Shown: positions 1-8,065 of the stretch, piece by piece
Position numbering within the stretch: the stretch's first letter is position 1
Layout: each line of letters opens with the position of its first letter
NCBI GenBank assembly: GCA_016712175.1
Contig: JADJRQ010000003.1
Span: forward strand, 310,001-374,000
From: Solirubrobacterales bacterium
GTDB taxonomy: Bacteria; Actinomycetota; Thermoleophilia; Solirubrobacterales; 70-9
DNA: 64,000 nucleotides
Direction: 5' to 3'
The notes under the pieces: generated by a model
Seen by the model: the letters and a program-made list of their open reading frames with translations, nothing else
The model's database searches: none
Told to the model about the DNA's origin: nothing
Translations under genes and position numbers: made by a program

Positions 1-646
1 CCGCCGCGACCGAATCCTCGAATGCCTCCGGCGACCGAACACTCTCGATCGATGGCTTCTGGGCCGGATGCGGATCGATCATGCCGAGATCGGCGTAGAC
101 CAGTCCGTTAACCCGGCGAACAAGCCGTTCGACCAGTTCGTCTTCGTCGACCCCAGGCTGGACGAAAGCGTTGACCGTCATCAGGGTCCGATCGTGGTCG
201 GCTTCGATCGAAACCTCGGGCAGTGTCATCGATGCTGCCGGGAAAGGTGCCCACGCCGAACCGGCTTCCGGGCCGGCTTCAGAGAATGAGAAACCACCGG
301 TCCAGGTGGGGCCGGAGCGGTCCCCCGAATCACTTGGACCGCGGAGTACGGCCTCGCCTGACAGGTGCGCGCATTCGGCCGCCACTTCGCGGAATCGGTC
401 CTTGCCGTGCGAAATAACGCTGTGGGCAGTCCCGAGCGCGGCCAAAGCGAAATCCCGATCTGGCTGCTGCCAGCAGAACCAGGGCTCATTCGCGCGGCGC
501 GAGGCGAAGACGACGGCCACCGGATCGGGGCAGTCGATCTGCTGCGAAACACTTATGACCCGCTTTTGTCCTGTCGAAGCGGCTTCGTCTACCGCCTCGC
601 CCAGTAGGCTCTCGAGCTCAGGAGAGTCGAGAAGTGGTGCGGTCAA
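1..646 (-). CDS. menF: Isochorismate synthase (N-terminal part, runs off the window)
   Basis: The reading frame is open from a TTG at 646 to the left edge (215 codons seen). The protein shows the usual N-terminal half of chorismate-utilising isochorismate synthases: a WTGGFSFSE stretch, then FPAASMTLPEVSIE, and a segment ending EAFEDSVAA just before the catalytic domain that lies outside the window. The family converts chorismate to isochorismate for menaquinone or siderophore synthesis; nothing visible decides between these. The TTG overlaps the ilvN stop by four bases, which supports both the start and translational coupling. The gene would follow ilvB-ilvN in one transcript. Alternatives such as salicylate or anthranilate synthase component I cannot be fully excluded without the C-terminal half. 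Confidence 0.8.
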   Translation of the reverse strand, partial: MTAPLLDSPELESLLGEAVDEAASTGQKRVISVSQQIDCPDPVAVVFASRRANEPWFCWQQPDRDFALAALGTAHSVISHGKDRFREVAAECAHLSGEAVLRGPSDSGDRSGPTWTGGFSFSEAGPEAGSAWAPFPAASMTLPEVSIEADHDRTLMTVNAFVQPGVDEDELVERLVRRVNGLVYADLGMIDPHPAQKPSIESVRSPEAFEDSVAA

Positions 647-1182
647 TCGCCGCCGCGAGCGAGGGCCACTTCACCGGTACGCACCATTTCGAGCAGACCA
701 TGCGGCCGGAGCATGCTCTCGAAGGCCTCGATCTTGTCGTGCGAGCCGGTGACTTCGACGATCAGTGCGCGGCGCGAAACGTCGACGATCTTCGCGCGGA
801 AGATCTCGGCGAACTGGACGATCTCGGCCCGGTTTTCGACCGCGGCGGAAACCTTGAAGAGCGCCATTTCGCGGGCGACCGAATCGTCCGGTTCCATGTC
901 GCGGATCTTCAGGACGTTGATCAGCTTGTGTAGCTGCTTGGTCACCTGGTCGATCGGATGAACTGCGCCATCGAGCGTCAGCGTGATCCTCGAAATCGCC
1001 GGATCCTCGGTCGGTCCGACCGCGAGTGTGTCGATGTTGAAGCCACGCCGGGAGAAGAGCCCAGAGACTCGGGCGAGGACGCCCGGCCGGTTCTCGACCA
1101 GGATCGACAGCACGTGCTTGCGGCCGGAGAGTGTCCGGCTGACGTGGAGATCCTCGAGTCTGACCATGTCGGCGGCGCCCAT
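643..1182 (-). CDS. ilvN: Acetolactate synthase small (regulatory) subunit
   Basis: A 179-residue protein with an N-terminal ACT domain (HVLSILVENRPGVLARVSGL, about residues 23-42, then FNIDTLAVGPTED) and the typical C-terminal IlvN domain ending RTGEVALARG. It binds the large subunit and gives valine feedback inhibition of acetohydroxyacid synthase, the first common step of branched-chain amino acid synthesis. Its ATG shares one base with the ilvB stop (TGATG), so translation is probably coupled. Length fits the family (about 160-180). A later start at MVRLEDLHV (residue 6) is possible. Confidence 0.95.
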   Translation of the reverse strand: MGAADMVRLEDLHVSRTLSGRKHVLSILVENRPGVLARVSGLFSRRGFNIDTLAVGPTEDPAISRITLTLDGAVHPIDQVTKQLHKLINVLKIRDMEPDDSVAREMALFKVSAAVENRAEIVQFAEIFRAKIVDVSRRALIVEVTGSHDKIEAFESMLRPHGLLEMVRTGEVALARGGD

Positions 1183-2861
1183 CAGCCGACCATGTCCCTG
1201 GCAGCGTTGCCGGCCGGAATCATCGGGTAACAGTTCTCGCGGGGGCTGGTCCGGACATCGAGCAGGGCCGGACCGTCGTGAGCGATGGTCGCTTCCATCA
1301 TCTCTTCCAGGTCGGCGCTGTCGTCGCAGCGCAAACCTTTGGCGCCGAATGCCTCCGCCAGCTTGACCCAGTCGGGGCTGGGACCGTTCTCGACCCCGCT
1401 GTAACGCTCATCCCAGAACAGTTCCTGCCACTGGCGGACCATGCCCATGTAACCGTTGTTCTGCAGGAAGATCTTGACCGGCACGTCCTGGTTGACGGCC
1501 GTCGCCAGCTCCTGGATGTTCATGATCAGGCTGCCGTCACCGGCCAGGCAGACGACTTCTTCGTCCGGGCAGGCGACCTTGGCGCCGATCGCGGAAGGAA
1601 GACCGAATCCCATGGTTCCGAGTCCGCCGGAATTGATCCAGCGGCGGGGCTTGTTGAACCCGTAGTACTGGGCGGCCCACATCTGGTGCTGGCCGACGTC
1701 GGAAGTGATGATCGCATCGCCACCGGTGACCTTGTGCATCATCTCGACCATGAACTGCGGCTTGATCTCGCCCTCGGTGCCCGGTTCGTAGGTCAGCGGG
1801 TATTCGTCCTGCCAAGCCTTGATCCGGCTCCACCAGCCTTCGAGACGGGCAGTGTCGGTCTGCAGCGACCTGTATTCCCGGGTCAGTTTCGGCAGCACCC
1901 GTTTGGCGTCGCCAACGATCGGGATGTGAGCCGGGACGTTCTTCGAGATCTCGGCCGGATCGATGTCGATGTGGATGAACTTGGCATTGGGGGCGAACTC
2001 GGAGAGCTTGCCGGTGATGCGGTCGTCGAAGCGGGCTCCGATCGCGATGATCAGGTCGGCTTCGTCCATCCCGTAGTTGGCGGTGCGAGTGCCGTGCATT
2101 CCCAGCATGCCGAGCCACTGCGGGTGGTCGGCCGGGAAGGCTCCGAGTCCCATCAGGGTCGAGGTGATCGGGAAGTTGTCGCAGGTCACGAACTCACGCA
2201 GTTCTTCGGAAGCGTTCGCGTTGACGACTCCGCCACCCGAGTAGACGATCGGACGGCGCGCATTGGCGACCGCCTTGGCGGCGATCCGGATCTGCTTCGA
2301 GTTGCCTTCGAGGTTCGGGCGATATCCGGGGAGTTCGACCGGGCCGGTGGGCGGCGAATACTCGATCTCTTCCTTGGAAAGGTCGGTGGGCACGTCGACC
2401 AGGACCGGACCGGGACGACCGGTCGAAGCGATGTGGAAAGCCTCGTGGATGTACTGCGGGATGTGATCGGCCTCGGTACAGAGCAGCGAGTGCTTGACGA
2501 TCGGCAGGGTCACGCCGACGATGTCGGCTTCCTGGAAGCCGTCGGTGCCGATCAGTTCGGTCCGGACCTGCCCGGTGATGAACACGGTCGGGACCGAGTC
2601 CATCATCGCGTCGGCGATTGCGGTGACCAGGTTGGTCGCGCCGGGGCCCGAGGTGCCAAAGGCAACCCCGACCTTGCCCGAAGCGTGGGCATAGCCTTCG
2701 GCGGCATGGCCACCGGCCTGTTCGTGCATAACCTGGACGTGCCGCAGATCGGCGTCGACCAGGGCGTCATAGGTGGGCAGGTTCGCTCCACCGGGAATGC
2801 CGAAAATGTGGTCAACACCCTCGTGCTTGAGGGACTCCATCAATGCGTCTGCAGCTCTCAT
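1182..2861 (-). CDS. ilvB: Acetolactate synthase large (catalytic) subunit
   Basis: A 559-residue thiamine diphosphate enzyme that condenses two pyruvates to acetolactate, or pyruvate with 2-oxobutyrate. It shows the N-terminal TPP-PYR domain (DHIFGIPGGANLP, with the catalytic Glu in MHEQAGGHAAEGYA, about residue 48), the central FAD-binding domain, and the TPP-PP domain with GDGSLIMNIQELATA. The frame stays open a further 123 codons upstream, but that part is Ser/Arg-rich and overlaps sqdB, so the start is placed at the ATG at 2861 before RAADALMESLKHEGV. A TAGGAT hexamer lies 10 bases upstream and could be a -10 element. It forms an operon with ilvN. Confidence 0.95.
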   Translation of the reverse strand: MRAADALMESLKHEGVDHIFGIPGGANLPTYDALVDADLRHVQVMHEQAGGHAAEGYAHASGKVGVAFGTSGPGATNLVTAIADAMMDSVPTVFITGQVRTELIGTDGFQEADIVGVTLPIVKHSLLCTEADHIPQYIHEAFHIASTGRPGPVLVDVPTDLSKEEIEYSPPTGPVELPGYRPNLEGNSKQIRIAAKAVANARRPIVYSGGGVVNANASEELREFVTCDNFPITSTLMGLGAFPADHPQWLGMLGMHGTRTANYGMDEADLIIAIGARFDDRITGKLSEFAPNAKFIHIDIDPAEISKNVPAHIPIVGDAKRVLPKLTREYRSLQTDTARLEGWWSRIKAWQDEYPLTYEPGTEGEIKPQFMVEMMHKVTGGDAIITSDVGQHQMWAAQYYGFNKPRRWINSGGLGTMGFGLPSAIGAKVACPDEEVVCLAGDGSLIMNIQELATAVNQDVPVKIFLQNNGYMGMVRQWQELFWDERYSGVENGPSPDWVKLAEAFGAKGLRCDDSADLEEMMEATIAHDGPALLDVRTSPRENCYPMIPAGNAARDMVG

Positions 2862-2886
2862 AGAACGACCGATCCTACCAGCGGGA

Positions 2887-4078
2887 TCAAGTGTGCTGAG
2901 CGGTCGAAAGCGCGCCGCCCTCGAGTTCACCGGGATTCCACTTGGTCTTCGGCGTGATTGCCCGCCCGATGACCCGATCGCGGTGACGTTCGATGATTCC
3001 AAGCATGGACTGGACCAGCTCGTTTCCAAGGGGGTGTGGCTCGAGTCCGAGATCCAGCAGCTTCTGGTTGGAAGCGTTGTAGTAGTGCTGTTCCAGCTCC
3101 ACCCGCGGGTTCGGATAACTCTCGATTGCCACTTCGAAGCCGACCTCTGACGCGCACTTCTGGACGAGCGCCGCCAGCTCCGAGACCGAGAACTGCTCGG
3201 TGAACTGATTGAACACCCGGAACTCGCCACGGTCCGCAGGATTCATTGCAGCCAGCTCGACACAGCGAAGGGTGTCCTTGATGTTGAGGTATCCGCGGGT
3301 CTGTCCGCCGGCTCCGTAAACGGTCAGCGGATGGCCAACGACCGCCTGGACGCAAAAGCGGTTGAGCACGGTGCCGAAAGTCTCGTCGTAGTCGAAGCGG
3401 GTGACCAGACGCTCGTCGAGAACCGATTCGTCAGTATCGATCCCGTAGACGACTCCCTGGTTGAGGTCGGTCGCCCGCAGGCCCCAGATCCTCGTCGCAA
3501 AGTGGATATTGGTCGAATCGTGGACTTTCGAGCAGTGGTACAGCGACCCTGGAAGTTTCGGGAAAGGCAGCGTGTCCTTCCGCCCGTTGTGCTCGATTTC
3601 GATGAAGCCTTCTTCGATATCGATGTTCGGAGTTCCGTACTCGCCCATCGTGCCGAGCTTGATCAGGTGGGCATCGGGGATGTGGGTCTGCATCGAGAAG
3701 AGCAGGTTGAGTGTGCCGATGACGTTGGTCTGCTGGGTCTCGACCGCGGTCTGGCTTGAACGCATCGAGTAAGGAGCCGAAGGCTGCTCGCCGTAGTGGA
3801 TGACCACTTCCGGCCGAACTTCGGCGACCGCCTTGTCGAGAAACTCGCCGTCCTCGATGCATCCGACGCGTGCTTCGATCGTCTTGCCCGAGACCGAATG
3901 CCAGGCTTCGATCCGGTCTTCGAGGGAATTGATCGGCGTGAGCGAGTCGGTCGACTGCTCCAGTGCCAGCGCCTCCGCGCAAAGTTGTCGACGATCGTCA
4001 CCTCGTGACCACGATCGGAAAACGCATGGCCGTGGGCCAGCCGAGATAACCATCACCACCGAGAACTAGGATTCGCAT
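2887..4078 (-). CDS. sqdB: UDP-sulfoquinovose synthase, interrupted by two apparent one-base deletions
   Basis: An SDR-family enzyme that makes UDP-sulfoquinovose from UDP-glucose and sulfite using bound NAD. Family signatures are very clear: MRILVLGGDGYLGWPTAMRF at the N-terminus, LGTMGEYGTPNIDIEEG, YHCSKVHDSTNI (Tyr and Lys of the catalytic triad), GLRATDLNQGVVYG and GEFRVFNQFTEQFSV. These match plant SQD1 and archaeal Agl3-type proteins as I recall them. The start at 4078 is required by the Rossmann motif, but the frame breaks in a four-A run at 4019-4022 and again near 3961-3965. Restoring one base at each gives a continuous protein of about 397 residues of normal family length. It is either a sequencing error (preferred) or a recent pseudogene. 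It lies just upstream of ilvB and divergent from the glycosyltransferase genes. Confidence 0.9.
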
Positions 4079-4084
4079 GGCGCC

Positions 4085-4090
4085 ACAGTA
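4085..4090 (-). promoter_or_regulatory. Leaderless-type -10 element of sqdB
   Basis: TACTGT lies exactly six bases upstream of the sqdB ATG (TACTGT-GGCGCC-ATG). The same TANNNT-N6-ATG spacing recurs at several other first genes in this window, which suggests transcription starts at or next to the start codon. No recognisable -35 was found. Confidence 0.5.
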
Positions 4091-4110
4091 CCGCAAGCGC
4101 ACAGGCAATC

Positions 4111-4116
4111 TAGGAT
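4111..4116 (+). promoter_or_regulatory. Probable -10 element of the first GT-C gene
   Basis: TAGGAT is followed by seven bases and the TTG start at 4124. No Shine-Dalgarno sequence is visible. It sits back to back with the sqdB -10 in a 45-base divergent gap. Confidence 0.4.
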
Positions 4117-4123
4117 CGCCTCG

Positions 4124-5452
4124 TTGCGTGTGATCGTGCTCATATTGATCTGTCTGGCCGGTCTCGTGCTGCGGGTGGATTCCGCCTGGCAGGGTTCGGC
4201 GGAGAACCTCCCCGACTCGGCGGCATACGAGAGAATCGCTCGCGGCCTGCATGACGATGGTGCCTTCATTCAGTCAGGGCCTGGAACCCCGGCCCACCCG
4301 CAGCCCGCCTCCAATTACAGCCCGGGACTCCCTCTCCTTGTCGGTGGCATTTTCGAGGTGGCCGGCGATGACAACGTCCGCCTTGCCCGCATTCTTCTCG
4401 CCCTGGTGGGCGCGGCGGCGATTCCGATCGTCTTTCTGACCGGCCGAAGACTGGCCGGACCGACCGCGGGGCTGGCCGGAGCTGCGGTGGTCGCCTTCTA
4501 CCCCACCTTGATCAGCAACTCGGGGATGCTCCTGACGGAGCCCCTGGCCGGGACCCTGCTCGCCGGCGGCGTGCTCGCGATCCTCAGGGCCCGCGACCAG
4601 GAGGCACTCCCGGCCTGGGCCCTGGCCGGGCTGCTGCTCGGACTGTTGACCATGGTCCGGCCGGAGTTCCTGATCGTCACTCTCTTCCTCGCGGTGACCC
4701 TGATCCTGCTGGAGGCACGTGGTGGCTTTCGCCACGCCGTGCTGCCGGTTGCTGTCATGGCACTTGCGCTGCTCGTGGTGATCGCGCCGTGGACCGCGCG
4801 GAACCTGGCCGAATACGGAAGAGTTGTGCCGCTCTCCACGGGTGGCGGCCAGACCCTGTTCGTCGGCAGCTACGCACCCTCCGCCGGTAACCCGACCAAA
4901 GTGATGCCCGACCTGCTCGACCAGAACCCGGCCTTGAAGGCCGAGATCGACCGGCAGAACCGGGCGAGTGGCGAGGGGCCGGATTCGATCACCCCGGAGC
5001 GGGTGTTCACGCTCCACGCCAACCAGAAGCTGCCTGACATGGAAACGGACGCGGCGCTTTCGCAGCTCGGGTGGCAGCGGTACCGCGACGAACTGAGCCA
5101 TGATCCGCTCGGCCTGTTGACATACCTCTCGCGGAAAACCCTGCGCATCTGGGGGCGCGGACAGTCGGGAGTCATGGAAACGCCGACCGGCCGGGTCGTC
5201 CAGTGGGTACTGGTCACATCGTCGTTGATCGGGCTGCTCCTTCTGCTGACCCGGGGCCGGCCCGAATTCTGGATCTTCGCGGTGATCCTGCTCGTCGCGA
5301 CAGCAATCGGGGCCCTGCTGGTGGCCTCACCGCGGCGGGCGCTCGTCCTCTGGCCACTGGTGTCGGTGCTGGCCGGGATCGGCATCACGGGTGGCCTCGC
5401 GCTTGCACAGGGCGCCCTCGAGCGCCGGCGTCGGCCGGTTCCCATAGCCTGA
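4124..5452 (+). CDS. GT-C (PMT/ArnT-like) membrane glycosyltransferase, copy 1
   Basis: A 442-residue polytopic protein with about 9-11 hydrophobic segments. After the first helix comes a large loop with an acidic site (NLPDSAAYERIARGL), and further on TMVRPEFLIV and an exit-loop-like APWTARNLAEYGRVVPLST segment. This is the layout of the GT39/GT83 dolichyl- or polyprenyl-phosphate-sugar dependent glycosyltransferases, which move a sugar from a lipid carrier to a protein or glycan outside the membrane. The acceptor is unknown. The start is a TTG at 4124; no better start lies upstream. A paralogue follows nine bases downstream and then a GT2, forming a three-gene unit divergent from sqdB. Confidence 0.75.
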   Translation: MRVIVLILICLAGLVLRVDSAWQGSAENLPDSAAYERIARGLHDDGAFIQSGPGTPAHPQPASNYSPGLPLLVGGIFEVAGDDNVRLARILLALVGAAAIPIVFLTGRRLAGPTAGLAGAAVVAFYPTLISNSGMLLTEPLAGTLLAGGVLAILRARDQEALPAWALAGLLLGLLTMVRPEFLIVTLFLAVTLILLEARGGFRHAVLPVAVMALALLVVIAPWTARNLAEYGRVVPLSTGGGQTLFVGSYAPSAGNPTKVMPDLLDQNPALKAEIDRQNRASGEGPDSITPERVFTLHANQKLPDMETDAALSQLGWQRYRDELSHDPLGLLTYLSRKTLRIWGRGQSGVMETPTGRVVQWVLVTSSLIGLLLLLTRGRPEFWIFAVILLVATAIGALLVASPRRALVLWPLVSVLAGIGITGGLALAQGALERRRRPVPIA

Positions 5453-5461
5453 TCTGCCCCC

Positions 5462-6865
5462 ATGCTCGCGACTCCCAAGCCCGACAGCACCTCGAACCAG
5501 ACCGCCGAAGGCAGCCGCCTTACCCGGCTGGTCGAAAGCCATGGAAAGAAGACCCTGATCGCCTTGGTGATCATCGTCGCGCTCGGATTCGGCCTGCGAA
5601 TGGACAAGGTGATCAATCCCCTCGGGGACCCCGGAGACGACGCCTTCGCCTACCGGGCCCTGGCCGAATCGCTATACGAAGAAGGCAGCTACGGCGGGAG
5701 AGACTTCAACACGCCGAGCGACTGGTCCCCGGGCGCGCCGCTCATCTATTCGGCCGCCTACTACGCGACCGGTGGCGTTCGCGATGGAGTCGGCCGGGGG
5801 GTCGAAGCGCTGCTCGGCATCGCGGCGATCATCGTCGCCTACCTGCTCAGCCTGAGACTCAGCCGGCGACGCAGCGCTGCCCTGCTGGCGGCGGCTTTCG
5901 TTGCGGTGTATCCACCATTCATTCATTCCACCGGAGCTCTGATGAGCGAGCCACCGGCGATTTTCACCCTGCCCGCCGCAGTACTGGCTTTCCTGTGGGC
6001 CGACTCCCGTGGCTCGCCCTGGGCCTGGCTGGTGCCCGGACTTCTGTTCGGGCTGACCACGCTGATTCGGCCGGAGTACCTCGCGGTGGCACTCCTTTTT
6101 GGTGTGCTGCTGCTCTTCCGGGTCTGGCGGGATTCTTCGCAGCACGGCCGGGACAAGACAAAGCGAGTGGTCGTCCGGGCGCTCGTTTTTGGACTTGCTG
6201 TATTCCTGCCGATCATTCCGTGGACCGTTCACAACTACATCTCGCTCGAACGCTTCGTTCCAATCACGACCGGTGGTGGCAAGGCGACCTTTGTCGGTAC
6301 CAACCTGCCGGCTGACGGCGAGTACCAGCAGGTCAAGGCCGATCTCTTCGAGCAGTACACCGGCAAGGCGCTCGACCCGGATTCGAAAGAACTTGGTGAT
6401 GTCGATCCAGTGCCACTCTTTGACCGGGCAGCGGAGAAGTACCCCGAACTCTCCCGTGATGCCGCCCTCGGCAGGATCGGTAAGGAGAACTTCCGGAAGT
6501 ACCTGAAGGACGATCCAGCCGGCTACCTCGGCATGACGATCCGGAAGACCGGGCGCATGTGGGGCACCGGGATCGGTGAGGCAATGTCGAGTCCGGTCGG
6601 AGCGCTGGTCCAGAAGGGCCTGGTCTTCGCCGGGCTCGCCGGACTCTTCATTCTGGCCTGGCGTCGTCGCTGGGAGGCGATCGCAATGGGTATCCCGGTC
6701 CTGACGGTCACCGCCGTGGGCGCTCTCACCCTGGCACCTCCGCGCCGCAACGAGATTCTGATGACGCTTATGCTGCCGCTCGCAGCAATCGCCCTGACCG
6801 AGGCGGCCGCCTGGATCGCCGGGCGAGTCAATTCGGACCGCCCCGCAACGGAAAAGACAGCTTGA
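5462..6865 (+). CDS. GT-C (PMT/ArnT-like) membrane glycosyltransferase, copy 2
   Basis: A 467-residue paralogue of the preceding gene. It shares the acidic loop (DPGDDAFAYRALAESLYEEG), TTLIRPEYLAVALL, and a PWTVHNYISLERFVPITTGG segment before a long extracellular loop (about residues 270-370). An N-terminal cytoplasmic stretch of about 30 residues precedes the first helix. It probably uses a lipid-linked sugar donor supplied by the GT2 downstream. The tandem arrangement suggests duplication with divergence of acceptor or donor. The gene ends TTGA, overlapping the next start. Confidence 0.75.
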   Translation: MLATPKPDSTSNQTAEGSRLTRLVESHGKKTLIALVIIVALGFGLRMDKVINPLGDPGDDAFAYRALAESLYEEGSYGGRDFNTPSDWSPGAPLIYSAAYYATGGVRDGVGRGVEALLGIAAIIVAYLLSLRLSRRRSAALLAAAFVAVYPPFIHSTGALMSEPPAIFTLPAAVLAFLWADSRGSPWAWLVPGLLFGLTTLIRPEYLAVALLFGVLLLFRVWRDSSQHGRDKTKRVVVRALVFGLAVFLPIIPWTVHNYISLERFVPITTGGGKATFVGTNLPADGEYQQVKADLFEQYTGKALDPDSKELGDVDPVPLFDRAAEKYPELSRDAALGRIGKENFRKYLKDDPAGYLGMTIRKTGRMWGTGIGEAMSSPVGALVQKGLVFAGLAGLFILAWRRRWEAIAMGIPVLTVTAVGALTLAPPRRNEILMTLMLPLAAIALTEAAAWIAGRVNSDRPATEKTA

Positions 6866-7926
6866 CTTACGCCTCGATCCTTCCCGCCCAGCTGACCGCC
6901 CTCCGGGCCACCGGACTGGTGATCGCTGCGCTGATGATCGGCTTCGCCGTCGTTCGCCGCCGCGAGATGCGGAACGCCGATGTCCTCCTGCTCCTGGCAG
7001 CCGGACTCGGGCTGGCGATCGTCTCCGGTACGGAACTGACCGACCGGCTGCTCTCGGCACTGTCGTTCGAGCGTGGCAACGGTGGGCGCATCCTCGGCCT
7101 CGCCGTCTTCGCGATCATCATCCTCTTCCTGATCTCGATACGCGCCCTTTCGGTCAGCGCCCGCAACACGCGCCAGATCTCGGCGGTGCTGGAAGGGATC
7201 GCCTCCGAGCAGTTCCGCTCCGAGGGGTACCGGAAGATCTTTCGCAACAAGATCGCCATCGTCATCCCGGCCTACAACGAAGCCGACAACATCGGCTACG
7301 TGCTCGACCAGATCCCGGACGAGATCTGCGGTCTGCCGACCGCGGTCCTGGTGGTCGACGACGGTTCCAGGGACGGCACCGAAATAGTGGCCGAGGGCCA
7401 TGGTGCGACTGTCGCCCGGCACGTCGTGAACCGTGGCGGGGGTGCGGCCCTTCGCACCGGCTACCGCCTGATGGTCGATGCCGAAGCCACGATCGTGGTC
7501 ACGCTCGACGCCGATGGCCAGCACCTTCCTTCGGAGATGCCGAACCTCGTCCAGCCGGTTCTCGACGGCGAGGTCGACATGGCCCACGGTTCCCGAGTCC
7601 TTGGACACGCCGAAGCCAACCACTGCGCCCGCGAACTCGGCATCGTCTTCTTCAACCGCTTCGTCTCTTTCATCACCCGCACCCACGTCACCGACTGCTC
7701 GAACGGCTACCGGGCCGTTCGGACCAGCGTCCTGCCCCAGCTGGTCCTGAAGCAGGAGCAGTTCCACACTTCCGAGTTCATGATCGAAGCGATCAAGCGG
7801 GGGATCCCGGCCAAGGAAGTGCCGGTGACGGTAGAAGCGAGGCTTCACGGGCATTCCAAGAAGCCGGCGGTATTCCGGTATGGCGTGGGATTCGCGAACG
7901 CCATCGTGCGAACCTGGATGCGGTAG
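6862..7926 (+). CDS. GT2 polyprenyl-phosphate glycosyltransferase with N-terminal membrane domain
   Basis: 354 residues. Residues 1 to about 110 hold three hydrophobic segments resembling DUF2304. From about residue 130 there is a GT-A domain: IAIVIPAYNEADNIGYVLDQ, VLVVDDGSRDGT, TLDADGQHLPSE (the metal-binding DxD) and NGYRAVRTSVLP. This is the dolichyl-phosphate mannose/glucose synthase (DPM/GtrB) type, which loads a sugar from a nucleotide donor onto a polyprenyl phosphate. The TTG start overlaps the previous stop by four bases, so the three genes are likely one operon. The GT2 would make the donor used by the two GT-C enzymes; which sugar is unknown. The neighbouring sqdB raises sulfoquinovose as a candidate. 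Confidence 0.8.
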   Translation: MTYASILPAQLTALRATGLVIAALMIGFAVVRRREMRNADVLLLLAAGLGLAIVSGTELTDRLLSALSFERGNGGRILGLAVFAIIILFLISIRALSVSARNTRQISAVLEGIASEQFRSEGYRKIFRNKIAIVIPAYNEADNIGYVLDQIPDEICGLPTAVLVVDDGSRDGTEIVAEGHGATVARHVVNRGGGAALRTGYRLMVDAEATIVVTLDADGQHLPSEMPNLVQPVLDGEVDMAHGSRVLGHAEANHCARELGIVFFNRFVSFITRTHVTDCSNGYRAVRTSVLPQLVLKQEQFHTSEFMIEAIKRGIPAKEVPVTVEARLHGHSKKPAVFRYGVGFANAIVRTWMR

Positions 7927-7946
7927 ACGCTGCTGGCGCTCTGATC

Positions 7947-8022
7947 GCGGGTCCTGTCACCAAATCTTCCTCGGAACTCCTCCCTCCGGTCCGGGATTCC
8001 GAGAGAATTTGGCGCCACCCGC
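7947..8022. repeat. Imperfect long hairpin between convergent genes
   Basis: Nested inverted repeats in the gap between the GT2 gene and the delta-60 gene: GCGGGT (7947) pairs with ACCCGC (8017-8022), CCAAAT (7960-7965) with ATTTGG (8007-8012), and inside them CCTCGGA with TCCGAG. There is no T tract. It could act as a bidirectional terminator. Confidence 0.4.
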
Positions 8023-8065
8023 TCTAGCTGCCCCATCATTGGACGAAGAACGGAGCCCGTCGGTC

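Noticed and set aside
1278..2957. Long open frame (559 codons) on the plus strand opposite ilvB, with similar ones opposite gadB (23440-24966), acyl-CoA dehydrogenase (25390-26796) and dnaE (29067-30263)
   Set aside because: These are complementary-frame shadows typical of high-GC coding DNA. Their products are rich in Asp, Arg, Val and Gly with no domain, and the opposite strand carries clear genes.
2862..3230. N-terminal extension of ilvB by 123 codons
   Set aside because: The added residues are Ser/Arg-rich, overlap sqdB, and the protein from 2861 already matches full-length acetolactate synthase.
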